From positions 1,070,666 through 1,134,665 of the forward strand of contig KV440964.1 in NCBI GenBank assembly GCA_001636495.1: a stretch of DNA of 64,000 nt, given 5' to 3'. The position numbers were made by a program, and so were the translations under genes. This DNA comes from Sutcliffiella horikoshii (GTDB lineage Bacteria > Bacillota > Bacilli > Bacillales > Bacillaceae_I). The notes below the pieces were generated by a model. It ran no database searches and was not told where the DNA came from. It worked only from the letters and a program-made list of their open reading frames with translations. How positions within the stretch are numbered: the stretch's first letter is position 1; each line of letters opens with the position of its first letter. This document shows positions 42,195 through 52,752 of this stretch, piece after piece.

Positions 42195-43769
42195 GTGAAA
42201 AATGAACTTTTAAATAAAGAGATAGAACGCCGCAGAACTTTTGCGATCATTTCCCACCCGGATGCCGGGAAAACCACGTTGACGGAAAAACTTTTATTAT
42301 TCGGAAACGTTATTCGTTCAGCTGGTACGGTTAAGGGGAAAAAATCCGGAAAGTTTGCAACTTCTGACTGGATGGAAATTGAGAAGAAGCGTGGAATCTC
42401 GGTAACGTCAAGTGTCATGAGCTTTGAGTATATGGATAAGCATATTAACATTCTTGATACACCTGGACATGAAGATTTCAGTGAAGATACGTATCGTACG
42501 TTGACTGCCGTGGACAGTGCCGTGATGATCATTGACTGTACAAAAGGGGTCGAGCCGCAGACCATCAAGCTTTTCAAGGTTTGTCGTATGCGTGGTATTC
42601 CGATTTTTACTTTTATCAACAAGTTGGACCGTGAAGGAAAAGAGCCGCTTGCGCTTTTAGAAGAGATTGAAGAAGTGCTTGGCATCGAGTCCTATGCGAT
42701 GAACTGGCCGGTTGGAATGGGGAAACGCTTCTTGGGTGTTTACGACCGCTACAACGAAGTGTTTATCCGTTATCAAGGAAAAGATGAAGAGGATCGCATT
42801 CCTTTCAAGGAGTTGGACGGGGTGGAGGAGATTGCTACACACCCAACGTTCATTCAGGCAAAAGAGGATTTTGAACTACTAGAAGAGGCAGGAAACGATT
42901 TTGACATCAATAAGGTGAAGAACGGCCTGCAGACACCTGTATTTTTCGGAAGTGCGATTTCCAATTTTGGTGTGGAAATGTTTTTCCGTACGTTCCTAGA
43001 TCTTGCAAGCGAGCCTCAGCCGCGTCAGACACAGGAGGAAAAAATTGAGCCCCAATCTACCGAGTTCTCCGGCTTTATTTTCAAAATCCAGGCTAACATG
43101 AATCCTGCGCATCGCGACCGTTTAGCGTTTTTACGTATCTGTTCCGGTGTGTTTGACCGTGGAATGACGGTAACGGTAAGCCGTACAGGCAAATCCATCA
43201 AGCTGGCACAATCCCAGCAGTTCCTAGCATCAGATCGTGAAACCGTCGATCTTGCCTACCCTGGTGATATCATCGGGATTTATGATCCTGGTGTATATCA
43301 AATTGGTGACTCCTTATATGGTGGTAGCCATAAGGCCGAGTTCGACGAGATCCCGACGTTCGCACCTGAGCTTTTTGTAAAAGTGGAAGCGAAGAACGTG
43401 ATGAAAGGGAAGCAGTTCGGAAAAGGAATCACTCAGCTTGTTCAGGAGGGTGCCATCCAATTGTTCCGCCAATACGGTACGGAGGCTTACATCTTGGGAG
43501 CGGTTGGTCAGCTTCAATTGGACGTATTCGAATACCGCATGAAGGGCGAGTACAACGTGGAAGTCGTCTACAATATGATCGGCTCAAAAATTCCGCGTTG
43601 GTTGGAAAGCCAGGACGTGGATACAACGTTGTTTGATTCCCGTAACATCCTAGTGAAGGATCGCCATGATAAGTATGTTGCCTTGTTTGATAACGACTTC
43701 TCGTTACGATGGTTCCAGGATAAAAATCCGAAAGTCGGCCTGATTGATATTATGGCGGAAGAGGATTAA
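42195..43769 (+). CDS. prfC: Peptide chain release factor 3
   Basis: The 524-residue translational GTPase recycles RF1/RF2 from ribosomes. G1 [16 protein letters not shown]2 region [12 protein letters not shown]3 [10 protein letters not shown]4 [10 protein letters not shown]3-specific C-terminal domain with [24 protein letters not shown] start 42195. B. subtilis lacks prfC, so its presence here is a lineage difference. Monocistronic with its own terminator. Confidence 0.95.
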   Translation: MKNELLNKEIERRRTFAIISHPDAGKTTLTEKLLLFGNVIRSAGTVKGKKSGKFATSDWMEIEKKRGISVTSSVMSFEYMDKHINILDTPGHEDFSEDTYRTLTAVDSAVMIIDCTKGVEPQTIKLFKVCRMRGIPIFTFINKLDREGKEPLALLEEIEEVLGIESYAMNWPVGMGKRFLGVYDRYNEVFIRYQGKDEEDRIPFKELDGVEEIATHPTFIQAKEDFELLEEAGNDFDINKVKNGLQTPVFFGSAISNFGVEMFFRTFLDLASEPQPRQTQEEKIEPQSTEFSGFIFKIQANMNPAHRDRLAFLRICSGVFDRGMTVTVSRTGKSIKLAQSQQFLASDRETVDLAYPGDIIGIYDPGVYQIGDSLYGGSHKAEFDEIPTFAPELFVKVEAKNVMKGKQFGKGITQLVQEGAIQLFRQYGTEAYILGAVGQLQLDVFEYRMKGEYNVEVVYNMIGSKIPRWLESQDVDTTLFDSRNILVKDRHDKYVALFDNDFSLRWFQDKNPKVGLIDIMAEED

Positions 43770-43786
43770 TTCATTTATAAGCTAGG

Positions 43787-43831
43787 AAGCTCAAGATATC
43801 CTTTTTAGGAAGGGTGTTTTGGGCTTTTTTT
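43787..43831 (+). terminator. Terminator of prfC
   Basis: AAGCTCAA pairs with TTGGGCTT (one wobble) followed by T7. Confidence 0.75.
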
Positions 43832-43921
43832 GTTTTGTATAAGGATGAAGGGAAATCTCACTTAAAATTGCTGGTACCCTGCCGATATAAAAATAAAAGG
43901 ACGGTAGTAGGGGGATTGTAA

Positions 43922-44344
43922 ATGAACGAGCAGAAAGAAAAATTGTTGTGGTTAGGACTTTATCGAACGAGACATTTCGTTGTTGGTGGAATGACAATTC
44001 TACAAGTGAGCGGACGTGATGTGACAACAGGGAGTACAAAGGTATTCGTGGAAGAGCTGAATATGGAAAAATTGAGGTTTATTAGTCGGGTGCAAATTCC
44101 GGAAGGCAGTGATGTGCTGTTAGGGTTGAAATTCATGGTTTCCAATCAGGTGCTCGAATTTAAAGCCAATATTCTTGGAGTGCAGACAAACGTGAAAAAA
44201 AGAAGATACACCTATTTGGTTGAGTTTGTGATTGAAAATGATGATGACAGACAATCCATCCTTACATTCGTGAACAAGATCCAGCTGGCAAATAAACAGA
44301 AGAAATTGAGAAGTGTGACGGAGATTGCTGTGGAGGTTGAGTGA
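43922..44344 (+). CDS. PilZ-like protein of unknown function
   Basis: The 140-residue soluble protein has an N-terminal segment (LLWLGLYRTRHFVVGGMTILQVSG) and a beta-rich body (RVQIPEGSDVLLGLKFMVSNQVLEFKANILG; YTYLVEFVIENDDDRQSI). It follows the PilZ-barrel pattern, but a canonical RxxxR...DxSxxG c-di-GMP motif is not evident, so nucleotide binding is doubtful. Monocistronic, preceded by GTAGGGGG. I cannot place it in a named subfamily. Confidence 0.6.
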   Translation: MNEQKEKLLWLGLYRTRHFVVGGMTILQVSGRDVTTGSTKVFVEELNMEKLRFISRVQIPEGSDVLLGLKFMVSNQVLEFKANILGVQTNVKKRRYTYLVEFVIENDDDRQSILTFVNKIQLANKQKKLRSVTEIAVEVE

Positions 44345-44490
44345 TAAGGGAATATTACTGGGCAACCGTGTATAGGTGGAGATGATATTCAGGTTATTCC
44401 GGTCGACTAATTTTACTTATATCAAGGTTAAAAAACTGCTATACTAACATATAGAAGATTTTCGGATGAGATAGAAATGAGGTTTTCAGA

Positions 44491-44715
44491 TTGTTGGTAA
44501 AGCTGGTTTTAGCATTGGTTATTCCTGCCCTGCTCGTGGTCCTTTTTACAAGAGTGACCTATAGCCTGTATGTTGGTACAGGTTTGGCGATAGTCTTGAT
44601 TCTGGTCTCCATTATGAAGGGGCACGGGAATGAGTGGTATATCATCTTGATCGATATAGTCTCTCTTGTGGTCGGCTATTTGTACTCAAAGAAAATGGTA
44701 GGAAAGTTTAGATAG
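44491..44715 (+). CDS. csbA: CsbA membrane protein
   Basis: The 74-residue protein has two to three hydrophobic helices (LVKLVLALVIPALLVVLF; GTGLAIVLILVSIM; WYIILIDIVSLVVGYLYS). Size and position upstream of uvrB match CsbA, a sigma-B-dependent membrane protein of unknown function in B. subtilis. TTG 44491 is preceded by TGAGG. I could not find a convincing sigma-B promoter here. Confidence 0.85.
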   Translation: MLVKLVLALVIPALLVVLFTRVTYSLYVGTGLAIVLILVSIMKGHGNEWYIILIDIVSLVVGYLYSKKMVGKFR

Positions 44716-44764
44716 AAAAGAGGAAGCGAGATTTCCGTGTTATGGGAGATCTGCTTCCTCTTTT
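44716..44764. terminator. Bidirectional terminator between csbA and the lipoprotein gene
   Basis: AAAAGAGGAAGC / GCTTCCTCTTTT, perfect 12-bp stem with A and T flanks. The lipoprotein stop codon lies within its loop. Confidence 0.88.
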
Positions 44765-45270
44765 GCTTGTTGTGCTGCTTTTTGGTATTTGGCCAAGGAT
44801 TCCTGCTCGTCTGGTGTTGTGGATTCAATTCTCGCAGGCCTTATAACCCAGAGTGGATCTTTCCCAAATGTCTCTCCATAGCCGGTCAGTACGCCTTTAA
44901 AGGTGAGAACGTCTCCTACCTGCGGAGCAGGGTCGAGCTCGTCTGCGAAAGTGACCAGTATGGCTGGCAGAAGCGGCTCCTGAAGCTCAAAAGTTGAGCT
45001 GTTCTCTACCCGGGTTACCGTTGCCGTCCACCTTACTGCCTTGTTTTTGTTATCTTTAATAAAATCATGGACATACGCTCCATCCACTTCACTATAGGTA
45101 AACTCCTCTTCAGGGTTTTCCAAAGCACGCTCATCCAGATAAGGAATGTTGATGGTTTCTTCGGGAATTTCGTTGAATGTACAGCCTGCCAAAAGTATGA
45201 ACAAAATACCCATGCAGAGAGCTGTAAAACCTTTAAATTTCATTTTTCTTCCATTAAATAATAATTTCAT
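44740..45270 (-). CDS. Lipoprotein with OB-fold-like domain
   Basis: The 176-residue protein has a lipoprotein signal MKFKGFTALCMGILFILLAGC. An acidic linker follows, then a domain (VRWTATVTRVENSSTFELQEPLLPAILVTF, QVGDVLTFKGVLTGYG) with the spacing of a small OB-fold such as tRNA_anti-like families. Start at 45270 is favoured by AGGGAGA upstream; a second ATG at 45243 gives a shorter signal and is a fair alternative. Function unknown; convergent with csbA. Confidence 0.78.
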   Translation of the reverse strand: MKLLFNGRKMKFKGFTALCMGILFILLAGCTFNEIPEETINIPYLDERALENPEEEFTYSEVDGAYVHDFIKDNKNKAVRWTATVTRVENSSTFELQEPLLPAILVTFADELDPAPQVGDVLTFKGVLTGYGETFGKDPLWVIRPARIESTTPDEQESLAKYQKAAQQAKEEADLP

Positions 45271-45403
45271 CACAAATCTCCCTAAAAACAGTTTCCGATT
45301 GCATTTACTTGATAATGATAAGAATATAGAAAACAACTATTAAACGCAACAGAGACGGGTATAGAGAAAGAGAACATTTTATTTAAAGGCTTTGTTAAAC
45401 GTC

Positions 45404-45531
45404 GCTATTGATTTCCGCAATAGGCTTCGCTTTCCGCGGGGCGACCTTGAGCCTCCTCGTTTTCACTGCGGGGTCTCAAGATTGTCGCTAATCTCCCGCT
45501 GGAGTCTTCGCCTTTTGCTCCAATCACAAGC
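45404..45531 (+). repeat. 127-bp-type intergenic repeat, copy 7 (forward)
   Basis: The ends GCTATTGATT / AATCACAAGC pair imperfectly. The inner arms CTTGAG/CTCAAG pair. The middle is diverged (TCGTTTTCACTGC). It lies between the divergent lipoprotein gene and uvrB, upstream of the LexA box. Confidence 0.92.
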
Positions 45532-45582
45532 TAAAAACAGGTATTAATCAACAACTAACTTTAACAGTGTTTATTTAAAAAG

Positions 45583-45596
45583 CGAATATAAGTTCG
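45583..45596 (+). promoter_or_regulatory. LexA (DinR) box of uvrBA
   Basis: CGAATATAAGTTCG matches the Bacillus SOS box CGAACNNNNGTTCG at all but one of its fixed positions. It sits just upstream of a plausible promoter (TTGTTT 45605, 16 nt, TAGAAT 45627). Confidence 0.85.
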
Positions 45597-45674
45597 TATT
45601 TTTGTTGTTTTAGGTATCTGATGTGGTAGAATATTAGTAGAGGTTAGATGAACGGAAATGGAGGCTTTTTGTGG

Positions 45675-47654
45675 ATGGAACAGTTTGAGTTAGTTTCTGG
45701 ATATAAGCCGGATGGAGATCAGCCTACTGCAATCGCGGAGATTGTAGAAGGCCTCAAAAGCGGGAAAAAGCATCAAACACTTCTAGGTGCAACAGGTACC
45801 GGGAAGACGTTTACTGTCTCCAATGTGATTCAGGCGGTAAACAAACCGACATTAATTATCGCTCACAACAAAACGTTGGCTGGGCAATTATATAGTGAGT
45901 TCAAGGAATTTTTTCCTAACAATGCAGTCGAGTATTTTGTTAGTTATTATGATTATTATCAACCGGAAGCGTACGTGCCGTCTACCGATACATTTATTGA
46001 GAAAGACGCAAGTATCAATGATGAGATTGACAAACTGCGTCACTCTGCAACGGCCTCACTTTTTGAGCGAAATGATGTTATCATCATTGCCAGTGTGTCT
46101 TGCATATACGGTTTAGGGTCACCGGAAGAATACCGTGACCTTGTTGTCAGCTTAAGAACAGGCATGGAAAAAGAACGAAATGTCTTGCTGCGCGACTTAG
46201 TGGACATTCAGTACAGCAGGAATGACATTGATTTTAAGCGTGGGACGTTCCGAGTTCGTGGGGACGTGGTGGAGATTTTCCCGGCTTCCCGTGACGAACA
46301 CTGCATCCGTGTGGAATTTTTCGGAGATGAAATTGACCGCATTCGGGAAGTGGATGCTCTAACAGGGGAGATACTTGGAGATCGCAATCATGTTTCCATC
46401 TTCCCTGCCTCCCACTTCGTTACCCGTGAAGAGAAGATGAAAAAAGCAATTGTGAACATCCAGGCCGAACTGGAAGAACGTCTGGAAGAGCTTCGTGAAG
46501 CAGGAAAGTTACTAGAGGCACAGCGTCTTGAACAGCGTACACGCTATGATTTGGAAATGATGGCAGAGATGGGCTTCTGTTCCGGAATCGAGAACTATTC
46601 ACGCCACCTGACACTTCGCCCGGCAGGCTCGACTCCATACACTCTAATGGACTTCTTTCCTGAAGATTTCCTGTTGGTGATAGATGAGTCCCACGTTACC
46701 CTGCCGCAAATTCGGGGAATGTTTAATGGAGACCAGGCGAGAAAACAAGTCCTTGTGGATCACGGTTTCCGTCTGCCGTCTGCGAAAGACAACCGCCCAT
46801 TAAGGTTTGAAGAGTTTGAAAAGAAAACAGCGCAGCTTGTCTATGTTTCTGCTACACCAGGACCATACGAGATTGAGCACACACCAAAAATGGTAGAACA
46901 GATCATCCGACCTACTGGGTTGCTTGATCCGGTCATCGAAGTCCGTCCGATCAAAGGGCAGATTGATGATCTTATCGGTGAAATTCATAAACGTGTGGAA
47001 AAGGATGAAAGGGTCCTTGTCACTACGTTAACGAAAAAAATGTCCGAGGATCTTACCGCTTACCTGAAGGAGTTAGGTATTAAGGTGGCGTATCTGCATT
47101 CGGAAATCAAGACACTTGATCGGATTGAAATAATACGAGAACTGAGAATGGGGAAACATGACGTACTTATTGGAATTAACCTTTTAAGAGAAGGGCTCGA
47201 CATACCGGAAGTTTCGCTTGTCACCATTCTCGATGCAGACAAAGAAGGCTTCCTCCGTTCTGAGCGTTCCTTGATCCAAACCATCGGACGAGCAGCGCGT
47301 AACTCTAATGGAAAAGTAATTATGTACGCAGATAAAATAACGAAGTCTATGGATATTGCAATATCTGAAACGAAGCGTCGCCGTGAGATTCAGGAAGCTT
47401 ATAATCTCGAGCATGGCGTTACGCCAACAACTATCCAGAAGAAAGTACCTGAGCTCATTCGTGCTACATTTGTCGCCGAGGAAGATGGCGATTACGATGG
47501 CAAAGTACGGACACTCAGACCGAAGAACAAGAAAGAAAGAGAAAAGCTCATAGAAAGCATGGAGCAGGAAATGAAAGATGCGGCAAAAGCGCTCGATTTC
47601 GAACGTGCTGCCGAACTTCGTGACCTCATCTTGGAGCTCAAAGCGGAAGGATGA
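45675..47654 (+). CDS. uvrB: Excinuclease ABC subunit B
   Basis: The 659-residue damage-verification helicase of nucleotide excision repair. Walker [11 protein letters not shown], beta-hairpin [17 protein letters not shown]-like box [11 protein letters not shown], helicase motif [11 protein letters not shown], and the C-terminal UVR motif [21 protein letters not shown] that contacts UvrC. ATG 45675 gives the family N-terminus; upstream codons from 45648 include the Shine-Dalgarno GGAGG. SOS-controlled with uvrA, 7 bp downstream. Confidence 0.98.
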   Translation: MEQFELVSGYKPDGDQPTAIAEIVEGLKSGKKHQTLLGATGTGKTFTVSNVIQAVNKPTLIIAHNKTLAGQLYSEFKEFFPNNAVEYFVSYYDYYQPEAYVPSTDTFIEKDASINDEIDKLRHSATASLFERNDVIIIASVSCIYGLGSPEEYRDLVVSLRTGMEKERNVLLRDLVDIQYSRNDIDFKRGTFRVRGDVVEIFPASRDEHCIRVEFFGDEIDRIREVDALTGEILGDRNHVSIFPASHFVTREEKMKKAIVNIQAELEERLEELREAGKLLEAQRLEQRTRYDLEMMAEMGFCSGIENYSRHLTLRPAGSTPYTLMDFFPEDFLLVIDESHVTLPQIRGMFNGDQARKQVLVDHGFRLPSAKDNRPLRFEEFEKKTAQLVYVSATPGPYEIEHTPKMVEQIIRPTGLLDPVIEVRPIKGQIDDLIGEIHKRVEKDERVLVTTLTKKMSEDLTAYLKELGIKVAYLHSEIKTLDRIEIIRELRMGKHDVLIGINLLREGLDIPEVSLVTILDADKEGFLRSERSLIQTIGRAARNSNGKVIMYADKITKSMDIAISETKRRREIQEAYNLEHGVTPTTIQKKVPELIRATFVAEEDGDYDGKVRTLRPKNKKEREKLIESMEQEMKDAAKALDFERAAELRDLILELKAEG

Positions 47655-47661
47655 CTTAAGG

Positions 47662-50538
47662 ATGGCAATGGATAAAATCGTAGTAAAAGGGGCCAGAGCC
47701 CATAACTTAAAAAATATAGATGTGACCATTCCCCGCGACAAGCTTGTGGTGTTGACGGGGCTTTCTGGATCGGGGAAATCATCTCTCGCCTTTGACACCA
47801 TCTATGCGGAAGGCCAACGCCGATATGTGGAATCACTATCGGCTTATGCCCGCCAGTTCCTTGGGCAGATGGACAAGCCGGATGTGGATGCGATTGAGGG
47901 GCTTTCACCGGCCATTTCCATTGATCAGAAGACGACAAGCCGTAACCCGCGATCCACGGTGGGAACGGTAACGGAAATCTATGACTATCTTCGTCTTCTT
48001 TTTGCGCGGGTAGGGAGACCAACTTGTCCGAAACATGGCATAGAGATTTCCTCTCAAACAATCGAACAGATGGTAGACCGAATTATGGAATACCCAGAAC
48101 GAACAAAACTTCAAATTCTTGCGCCGGTCATCCAAGGACGAAAAGGGACCCATGTAAAAACACTTGAAGACATAAAAAAGCAAGGATATGTCCGCGTACG
48201 TGTGAACGGGGAAATGATGGAAGTATCCGATGAGATTGAGTTGGAAAAGAACAAAAAGCACTCGATTGAAGTGGTTATTGATCGTATTGTGGTGAAAGAA
48301 GGAGTAGAAACTCGTTTATCTGATTCATTGGAATCAGCGCTCAGACTTGGAGAAGGAAAAGTGATTGTGGATGTCATTGGAGAAGAGGAGCTTCTTTTCA
48401 GTGAGCATCACGCTTGTCCACAATGTGGATTCTCCATTGGTGAACTGGAGCCGAGAATGTTTTCCTTCAACAGTCCATATGGTGCCTGCCAGAAATGTGA
48501 TGGATTGGGGACAAAGCTTGAGGTGGATGTGGATCTGGTATTGCCGAACAAGAACCTCACCTTGAAAGAGCATGCACTTGCTCCATGGGAGCCGACAAGT
48601 TCGCAATATTATCCACAGATGCTACAAGCGGTCTGCAACCACTATGGCATTGATATGGATGTTCCAGTAAAAGATATCCCCAATAACCAATTGGAAAAGG
48701 TACTTTACGGAAGCGGAAAAGAAGAAGTCTACTTCCGCTATGAAAATGACTTTGGTCAGGTGCGGGAAAACTATATCCGATTTGAGGGAGTTATCCCCAA
48801 TGTGGAAAGACGCTATAAGGAAACGAGTTCTGACTATATTCGTGAACAGATGGAAAAGTACATGGCCCAGCAGCCATGCCCTGCTTGTAAAGGGAACCGC
48901 TTGAAAATTGAAAGCTTATCCGTACTTATTAATGAAAGACATATAGGGAATGTCACGAAGTTTTCCATCGTGGAAGCCTTGGACTTCTTTGATAATCTTG
49001 ACCTGACGGAAAAAGAAAGAAAAATAGCCAACCTTATTCTTCGAGAAATCGAGGAACGTCTAGGATTCTTGAATAATGTAGGGTTGGATTATCTGACTCT
49101 GAGCCGTTCAGCCGGAACGCTTTCCGGTGGGGAAGCGCAGCGGATTCGTCTTGCTACTCAGATTGGTTCGCGACTGACCGGAGTTCTGTACATTCTGGAT
49201 GAGCCGTCCATCGGGCTTCATCAACGGGATAATGACCGACTCATACAAACACTGAAAAGCATGCGGGATATAGGGAATACACTAATTGTCGTGGAGCATG
49301 ATGAGGATACGATGATGGCGGCAGACTATCTGCTCGATATCGGACCAGGTGCCGGCGTACATGGGGGTCAGGTGATATCTGCAGGTACCCCGGAAGAAGT
49401 GATGAATGATGAAGCTTCCTTGACAGGACAGTACCTATCAGGTAAAAGGTTCATCCCGCTTCCCACTGAAAGGAAGATTGTGAAGGACCGATTCCTTGAG
49501 GTGATTGGTGCGAACGAAAACAACCTGAGCAATGTGAATGTGAAGCTTCCTCTAGGATGCTTTGTTGCCGTAACAGGTGTATCCGGATCAGGTAAAAGTA
49601 CACTTATCAATGAAATTCTGCACAAAGCGCTTGCGCAAAAATTACACAATGCCAAAACGAAACCTGGTCAGCATAAAGAAATCAAAGGGATTGAGCACCT
49701 TGATAAGGTTATCGACATCGACCAGTCACCGATCGGTAGAACCCCGCGTTCGAACCCGGCTACTTACACGGGTGTATTTGACGATATCCGGGACGTATTT
49801 GCTTCCACCAATGAAGCGAAAGTCCGCGGCTATAAAAAGGGTCGTTTCAGTTTCAATGTAAAAGGTGGTCGCTGTGAAGCGTGCCGCGGGGACGGAATCA
49901 TCAAAATCGAAATGCATTTCCTTCCTGACGTTTATGTCCCATGTGAAGTTTGTCATGGTAAACGTTACAACCGTGAAACGCTTGAGGTTCAATACAAAGG
50001 GAAAAACATTGATGATATTTTGAAAATGACGGTAGAGGATGCTGTAAGCTTCTTCGAGAATATTCCTAAGATCAAGCGGAAGTTGCAAACCATCTATGAT
50101 GTTGGACTTGGCTATATCACACTAGGCCAGCCTGCTACCACCTTATCAGGCGGGGAAGCACAACGTGTCAAATTGGCATCGGAACTGCACCGCAGATCTA
50201 CCGGCCGTTCTCTTTACATTCTGGATGAGCCGACGACAGGGCTGCATGTAGACGATATTGCGAGACTGTTGAAAGTGCTTCAGCGTCTTGTGGAAAATGG
50301 TGATACTGTGCTTGTGATCGAGCATAACCTGGATGTCATCAAAGCGGTTGATTATATGGTGGACCTCGGTCCTGAAGGTGGAGACAAGGGAGGTAGCATC
50401 ATCGCTACGGGTACTCCAGAAGAGATCATTGAAGTGGAAGCCTCCTACACAGGTCAATACCTACGTCCGGTTCTGTTGCGTGATCGCGATCGGATGGAGC
50501 AGAGAGTAAGAGAAGTGGAGACAGTGAGCAAGGGTTGA
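47662..50538 (+). CDS. uvrA: Excinuclease ABC subunit A
   Basis: The 958-residue dimeric ABC ATPase recognises bulky DNA lesions and loads UvrB. It has two nucleotide domains: Walker [13 protein letters not shown] and [12 protein letters not shown], and signatures [12 protein letters not shown] and [12 protein letters not shown]. It also has zinc modules including CPACKGNRL and CEACRGDG...CEVCHG. Start [18 protein letters not shown] at 47662 matches the family. Operon with uvrB. Confidence 0.98.
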   Translation: MAMDKIVVKGARAHNLKNIDVTIPRDKLVVLTGLSGSGKSSLAFDTIYAEGQRRYVESLSAYARQFLGQMDKPDVDAIEGLSPAISIDQKTTSRNPRSTVGTVTEIYDYLRLLFARVGRPTCPKHGIEISSQTIEQMVDRIMEYPERTKLQILAPVIQGRKGTHVKTLEDIKKQGYVRVRVNGEMMEVSDEIELEKNKKHSIEVVIDRIVVKEGVETRLSDSLESALRLGEGKVIVDVIGEEELLFSEHHACPQCGFSIGELEPRMFSFNSPYGACQKCDGLGTKLEVDVDLVLPNKNLTLKEHALAPWEPTSSQYYPQMLQAVCNHYGIDMDVPVKDIPNNQLEKVLYGSGKEEVYFRYENDFGQVRENYIRFEGVIPNVERRYKETSSDYIREQMEKYMAQQPCPACKGNRLKIESLSVLINERHIGNVTKFSIVEALDFFDNLDLTEKERKIANLILREIEERLGFLNNVGLDYLTLSRSAGTLSGGEAQRIRLATQIGSRLTGVLYILDEPSIGLHQRDNDRLIQTLKSMRDIGNTLIVVEHDEDTMMAADYLLDIGPGAGVHGGQVISAGTPEEVMNDEASLTGQYLSGKRFIPLPTERKIVKDRFLEVIGANENNLSNVNVKLPLGCFVAVTGVSGSGKSTLINEILHKALAQKLHNAKTKPGQHKEIKGIEHLDKVIDIDQSPIGRTPRSNPATYTGVFDDIRDVFASTNEAKVRGYKKGRFSFNVKGGRCEACRGDGIIKIEMHFLPDVYVPCEVCHGKRYNRETLEVQYKGKNIDDILKMTVEDAVSFFENIPKIKRKLQTIYDVGLGYITLGQPATTLSGGEAQRVKLASELHRRSTGRSLYILDEPTTGLHVDDIARLLKVLQRLVENGDTVLVIEHNLDVIKAVDYMVDLGPEGGDKGGSIIATGTPEEIIEVEASYTGQYLRPVLLRDRDRMEQRVREVETVSKG

Positions 50539-50556
50539 CCTCGCTTTGACAAATAG

Positions 50557-50603
50557 AAAAAAGGATGATGGACACGCCAGGTCGGCGGCCATCATCCTTT
50601 TTA
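50557..50603. terminator. Bidirectional terminator after uvrA
   Basis: AAAAAGGATGATGG / CCATCATCCTTTTT, 14-bp perfect stem with flanking A and T. Confidence 0.92.
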
Positions 50604-50611
50604 TTTGTCTA

Positions 50612-51019
50612 TTACTGGTTTGTCTCTTGTTCTTTAACTTTCTGTTCAATAATATCCTTTAGGAAACGAACATCCATCTCGTAAGTTTTTTCTTTGAAAC
50701 GAATTTCTCCAGTATTTTCGTTCAGCTTTCCTTTCAGATGAAAGGATGCACTCTGAATGATATACTCTTTTGTTTCTTCATCATAATTAAAATTTGCTCG
50801 ATCTATTTCTTCCGTCACCACAGGACGAATCGTATTCTCAACATAGTTGGAGGATGACTCCGTAAAATCAGGGCCAAGTACTCCGAAGAAAATCAGTCCT
50901 GCCAGCACTAGGCCGACAATAATCAGTTTGGACAAAATGCTTTTCAAGAATGGAATCACCACGAACAAAACGACCAGCACGATAATGATTGTCAACATAT
51001 GATCCATTATAAAATCCAA
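50612..51019 (-). CDS. Membrane-anchored hypothetical protein
   Basis: The 135-residue protein has two adjacent N-terminal hydrophobic helices (HMLTIIIVLVVLFVVIPFL; IIVGLVLAGLIFFGVLG). A charged extracytoplasmic tail of about 80 residues follows (NFNYDEETKEYIIQSASFHLKGKLNENTGEIRF). The TTG start at 51019 is spaced from AAGGAGTGG; an ATG 12 nt later is further from the Shine-Dalgarno. No family recognised. Confidence 0.7.
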   Translation of the reverse strand: MDFIMDHMLTIIIVLVVLFVVIPFLKSILSKLIIVGLVLAGLIFFGVLGPDFTESSSNYVENTIRPVVTEEIDRANFNYDEETKEYIIQSASFHLKGKLNENTGEIRFKEKTYEMDVRFLKDIIEQKVKEQETNQ

Positions 51020-51115
51020 TACAATCCACTCCTTCCACACAATCTATACCCAGAAACTAAGCTCATTATACCATGGCAGCCATCACGACCCAAAAATTTC
51101 GATGTTGATAAGTAC

Positions 51116-51160
51116 TTGTTGATTTCCTTCCAGGTGTTCGCTTTCCGCGGGGCGGTGCTT
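51116..51160 (+). repeat. Truncated copy 8 of the 127-bp repeat (forward)
   Basis: Only the first third (CTTGTTGATTTCC...GTGTTCGCTTTCCGCGGGGCGGTGCTT) is present. It then switches to unrelated sequence containing GGGGTCTGACCCC followed by TTTT (51204-51220), a small terminator-like palindrome. The remainder of the 327-bp gap holds the sigma-W promoter of yvlB. Confidence 0.88.
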
Positions 51161-51259
51161 TCTAAGACTTGAGGCGTACGACGTAAGTTCGAAAAATCCT
51201 GCCGGGGTCTGACCCCTTTTCGCAAGTTTTGTGCAACAATAAGAGTAGAAAGCAAGAAA

Positions 51260-51286
51260 TGAAACTTTTAGGTTGGTTTAGTCGTA
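51260..51286 (+). promoter_or_regulatory. Sigma-W promoter of yvlBCD
   Basis: TGAAAC, 17 nt, CGTA, matching the extracytoplasmic-function sigma-W consensus. The yvl genes belong to the sigma-W regulon in B. subtilis. Confidence 0.82.
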
Positions 51287-51346
51287 GAGTTATTATAGAT
51301 GTGTTTGAAATTTGGGTAGAGTAGTTTAAAAGGAGGATGTTGATAG

Positions 51347-52549
51347 ATGGAAGAGCGTAAACGTATTTTGAAGTTGGTGGAGGAAGGGAAGCTGACGGCG
51401 GAAGAGGCTATCATTTTATTGGAGAGTTTGGAGAAGAATAGTGAAGAGAAGAATTTGAGGCAGGATGAGATTGTTTCAGAGCTGACGAAGGATGCCAAGG
51501 GGTCTCAGGAGGCAGAAGAGAATATTTTCCAAGCATTATCCACGAAGGTATTTTCAAATTCAAATTCAAATTCTCAGTCTAAAACGGGATCTGGCTCTTA
51601 CGACAAGGCAAAATTTGATTCCTATAGTAAGCAGGCTTCCTCTTTTAAGAATAATATTTTGGATTTCGTCGGAAGTGCCCTACAGAAAATCAAAGATCTG
51701 GATCTGGATTTCAACTTTGGTCCTTCGATTTCGATCCAGCACATTTTCCAGCAATCCGATGTTCATTTGCAGCACATTGATTTGGATGTGGCGAATGGAG
51801 CGGTGAAGGTGGTTCCTTGGAAAGAGAACGATGTGAAGATCGAGTGTGAGGCGAAAGTGTATGAAGAGAACAATCAGGACGATGCCCGCAAAGCGTTCTT
51901 GAGTGAAGTGCTTTTTTCGATAGAAGCAGGGAAGCTAAGATTTTCCGTCCAGAAGAAGCATATTAAAGTGAATGCTACGGTTTATGTACCAGAAGAGAAA
52001 TACGATAACCTGAATATCCGGATGTTTAATGGACCGATTTCAGGGGAAGGTTTACATGTAAAGTCGATGAAGTTGAAATCGGCAAATGGCTCGATTGCAT
52101 GGGATAACCTGACGAGCGAATATATTGAGGCGGAAACGGCAAATGGTCATATCAAGCTGATGGATTGCCATGCAAAAGAAATTGAAGCGGAAACCATCAA
52201 CGGTATGCTGAGGGTCCGAGGCGATATTGAAAAGCTGGATGTTCAGAGTTTTAACGGAAGTGTTGTTGGAGAACTTACCGGTTCTGCCGCCCGCTCCATC
52301 ATGGCAAAAACAAAAACAGGCAGTGTCGACCTGTTCATTCCAACAGTCAATGCAGTGGAAGCCGAGCTGAAAACAAACCTTGGAAGCTTCACATGTGAGG
52401 TTCCGGGGATGGATGTGGTGGAAGAGAAGAATGAGGTTGTGCAAAAGGCGCTTCATTTCAAAGCGAAAAAGGAAGATGCAGCCCTTACCTACATCCTTGC
52501 AGAAACGACAACTGGTTCCATTTTAATCAAACCATATGAGGTGAAATAA
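51347..52549 (+). CDS. yvlB: YvlB, DUF4097 envelope-stress protein
   Basis: The 400-residue protein has an N-terminal SHOCT-like helical motif (EERKRILKLVEEGKLTAEEAIILLESLE). A Ser/Asn-rich linker and a repetitive beta-helix-like DUF4097 domain follow (IRMFNGPISGEGLHVKSMKL, ANGSIAWDNLTSEYIEAETANGHIKL). The architecture resembles YvlB and enterococcal LiaX, linked to cell-envelope stress and antimicrobial-peptide response. No signal peptide. First gene of a sigma-W operon with yvlC and yvlD; yvlA is missing. Confidence 0.9.
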   Translation: MEERKRILKLVEEGKLTAEEAIILLESLEKNSEEKNLRQDEIVSELTKDAKGSQEAEENIFQALSTKVFSNSNSNSQSKTGSGSYDKAKFDSYSKQASSFKNNILDFVGSALQKIKDLDLDFNFGPSISIQHIFQQSDVHLQHIDLDVANGAVKVVPWKENDVKIECEAKVYEENNQDDARKAFLSEVLFSIEAGKLRFSVQKKHIKVNATVYVPEEKYDNLNIRMFNGPISGEGLHVKSMKLKSANGSIAWDNLTSEYIEAETANGHIKLMDCHAKEIEAETINGMLRVRGDIEKLDVQSFNGSVVGELTGSAARSIMAKTKTGSVDLFIPTVNAVEAELKTNLGSFTCEVPGMDVVEEKNEVVQKALHFKAKKEDAALTYILAETTTGSILIKPYEVK

Positions 52550-52551
52550 CT

Positions 52552-52752
52552 ATGAAACGTCTAATACGTTCCAAGAACGACCGCAAGCTTGCGGGTGTCC
52601 TTGGTGGTCTAGCTAAATACTTGGGAGTGGATGCAAACCTATTACGTGTCATCTTTGTGATCTTGCTATTCCCAACAGGTGTGATGCCATTAATTCTCAC
52701 GTACTTTGTCCTGACATTTTTACTACCGAATGAAGAGACTGAGATACGCTGA
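52552..52752 (+). CDS. yvlC: PspC domain protein YvlC
   Basis: The 66-residue protein consists of a single PspC domain. It has an N-terminal amphipathic start (MKRLIRSKNDRKLAGVLGGLAKYLGVDANLLRVIFVI) and a hydrophobic helix (LLFPTGVMPLILTYFVLTFLL). PspC proteins act in phage-shock or envelope-stress signalling. It is 2 bp from yvlB and overlaps yvlD by one base. Confidence 0.92.
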   Translation: MKRLIRSKNDRKLAGVLGGLAKYLGVDANLLRVIFVILLFPTGVMPLILTYFVLTFLLPNEETEIR

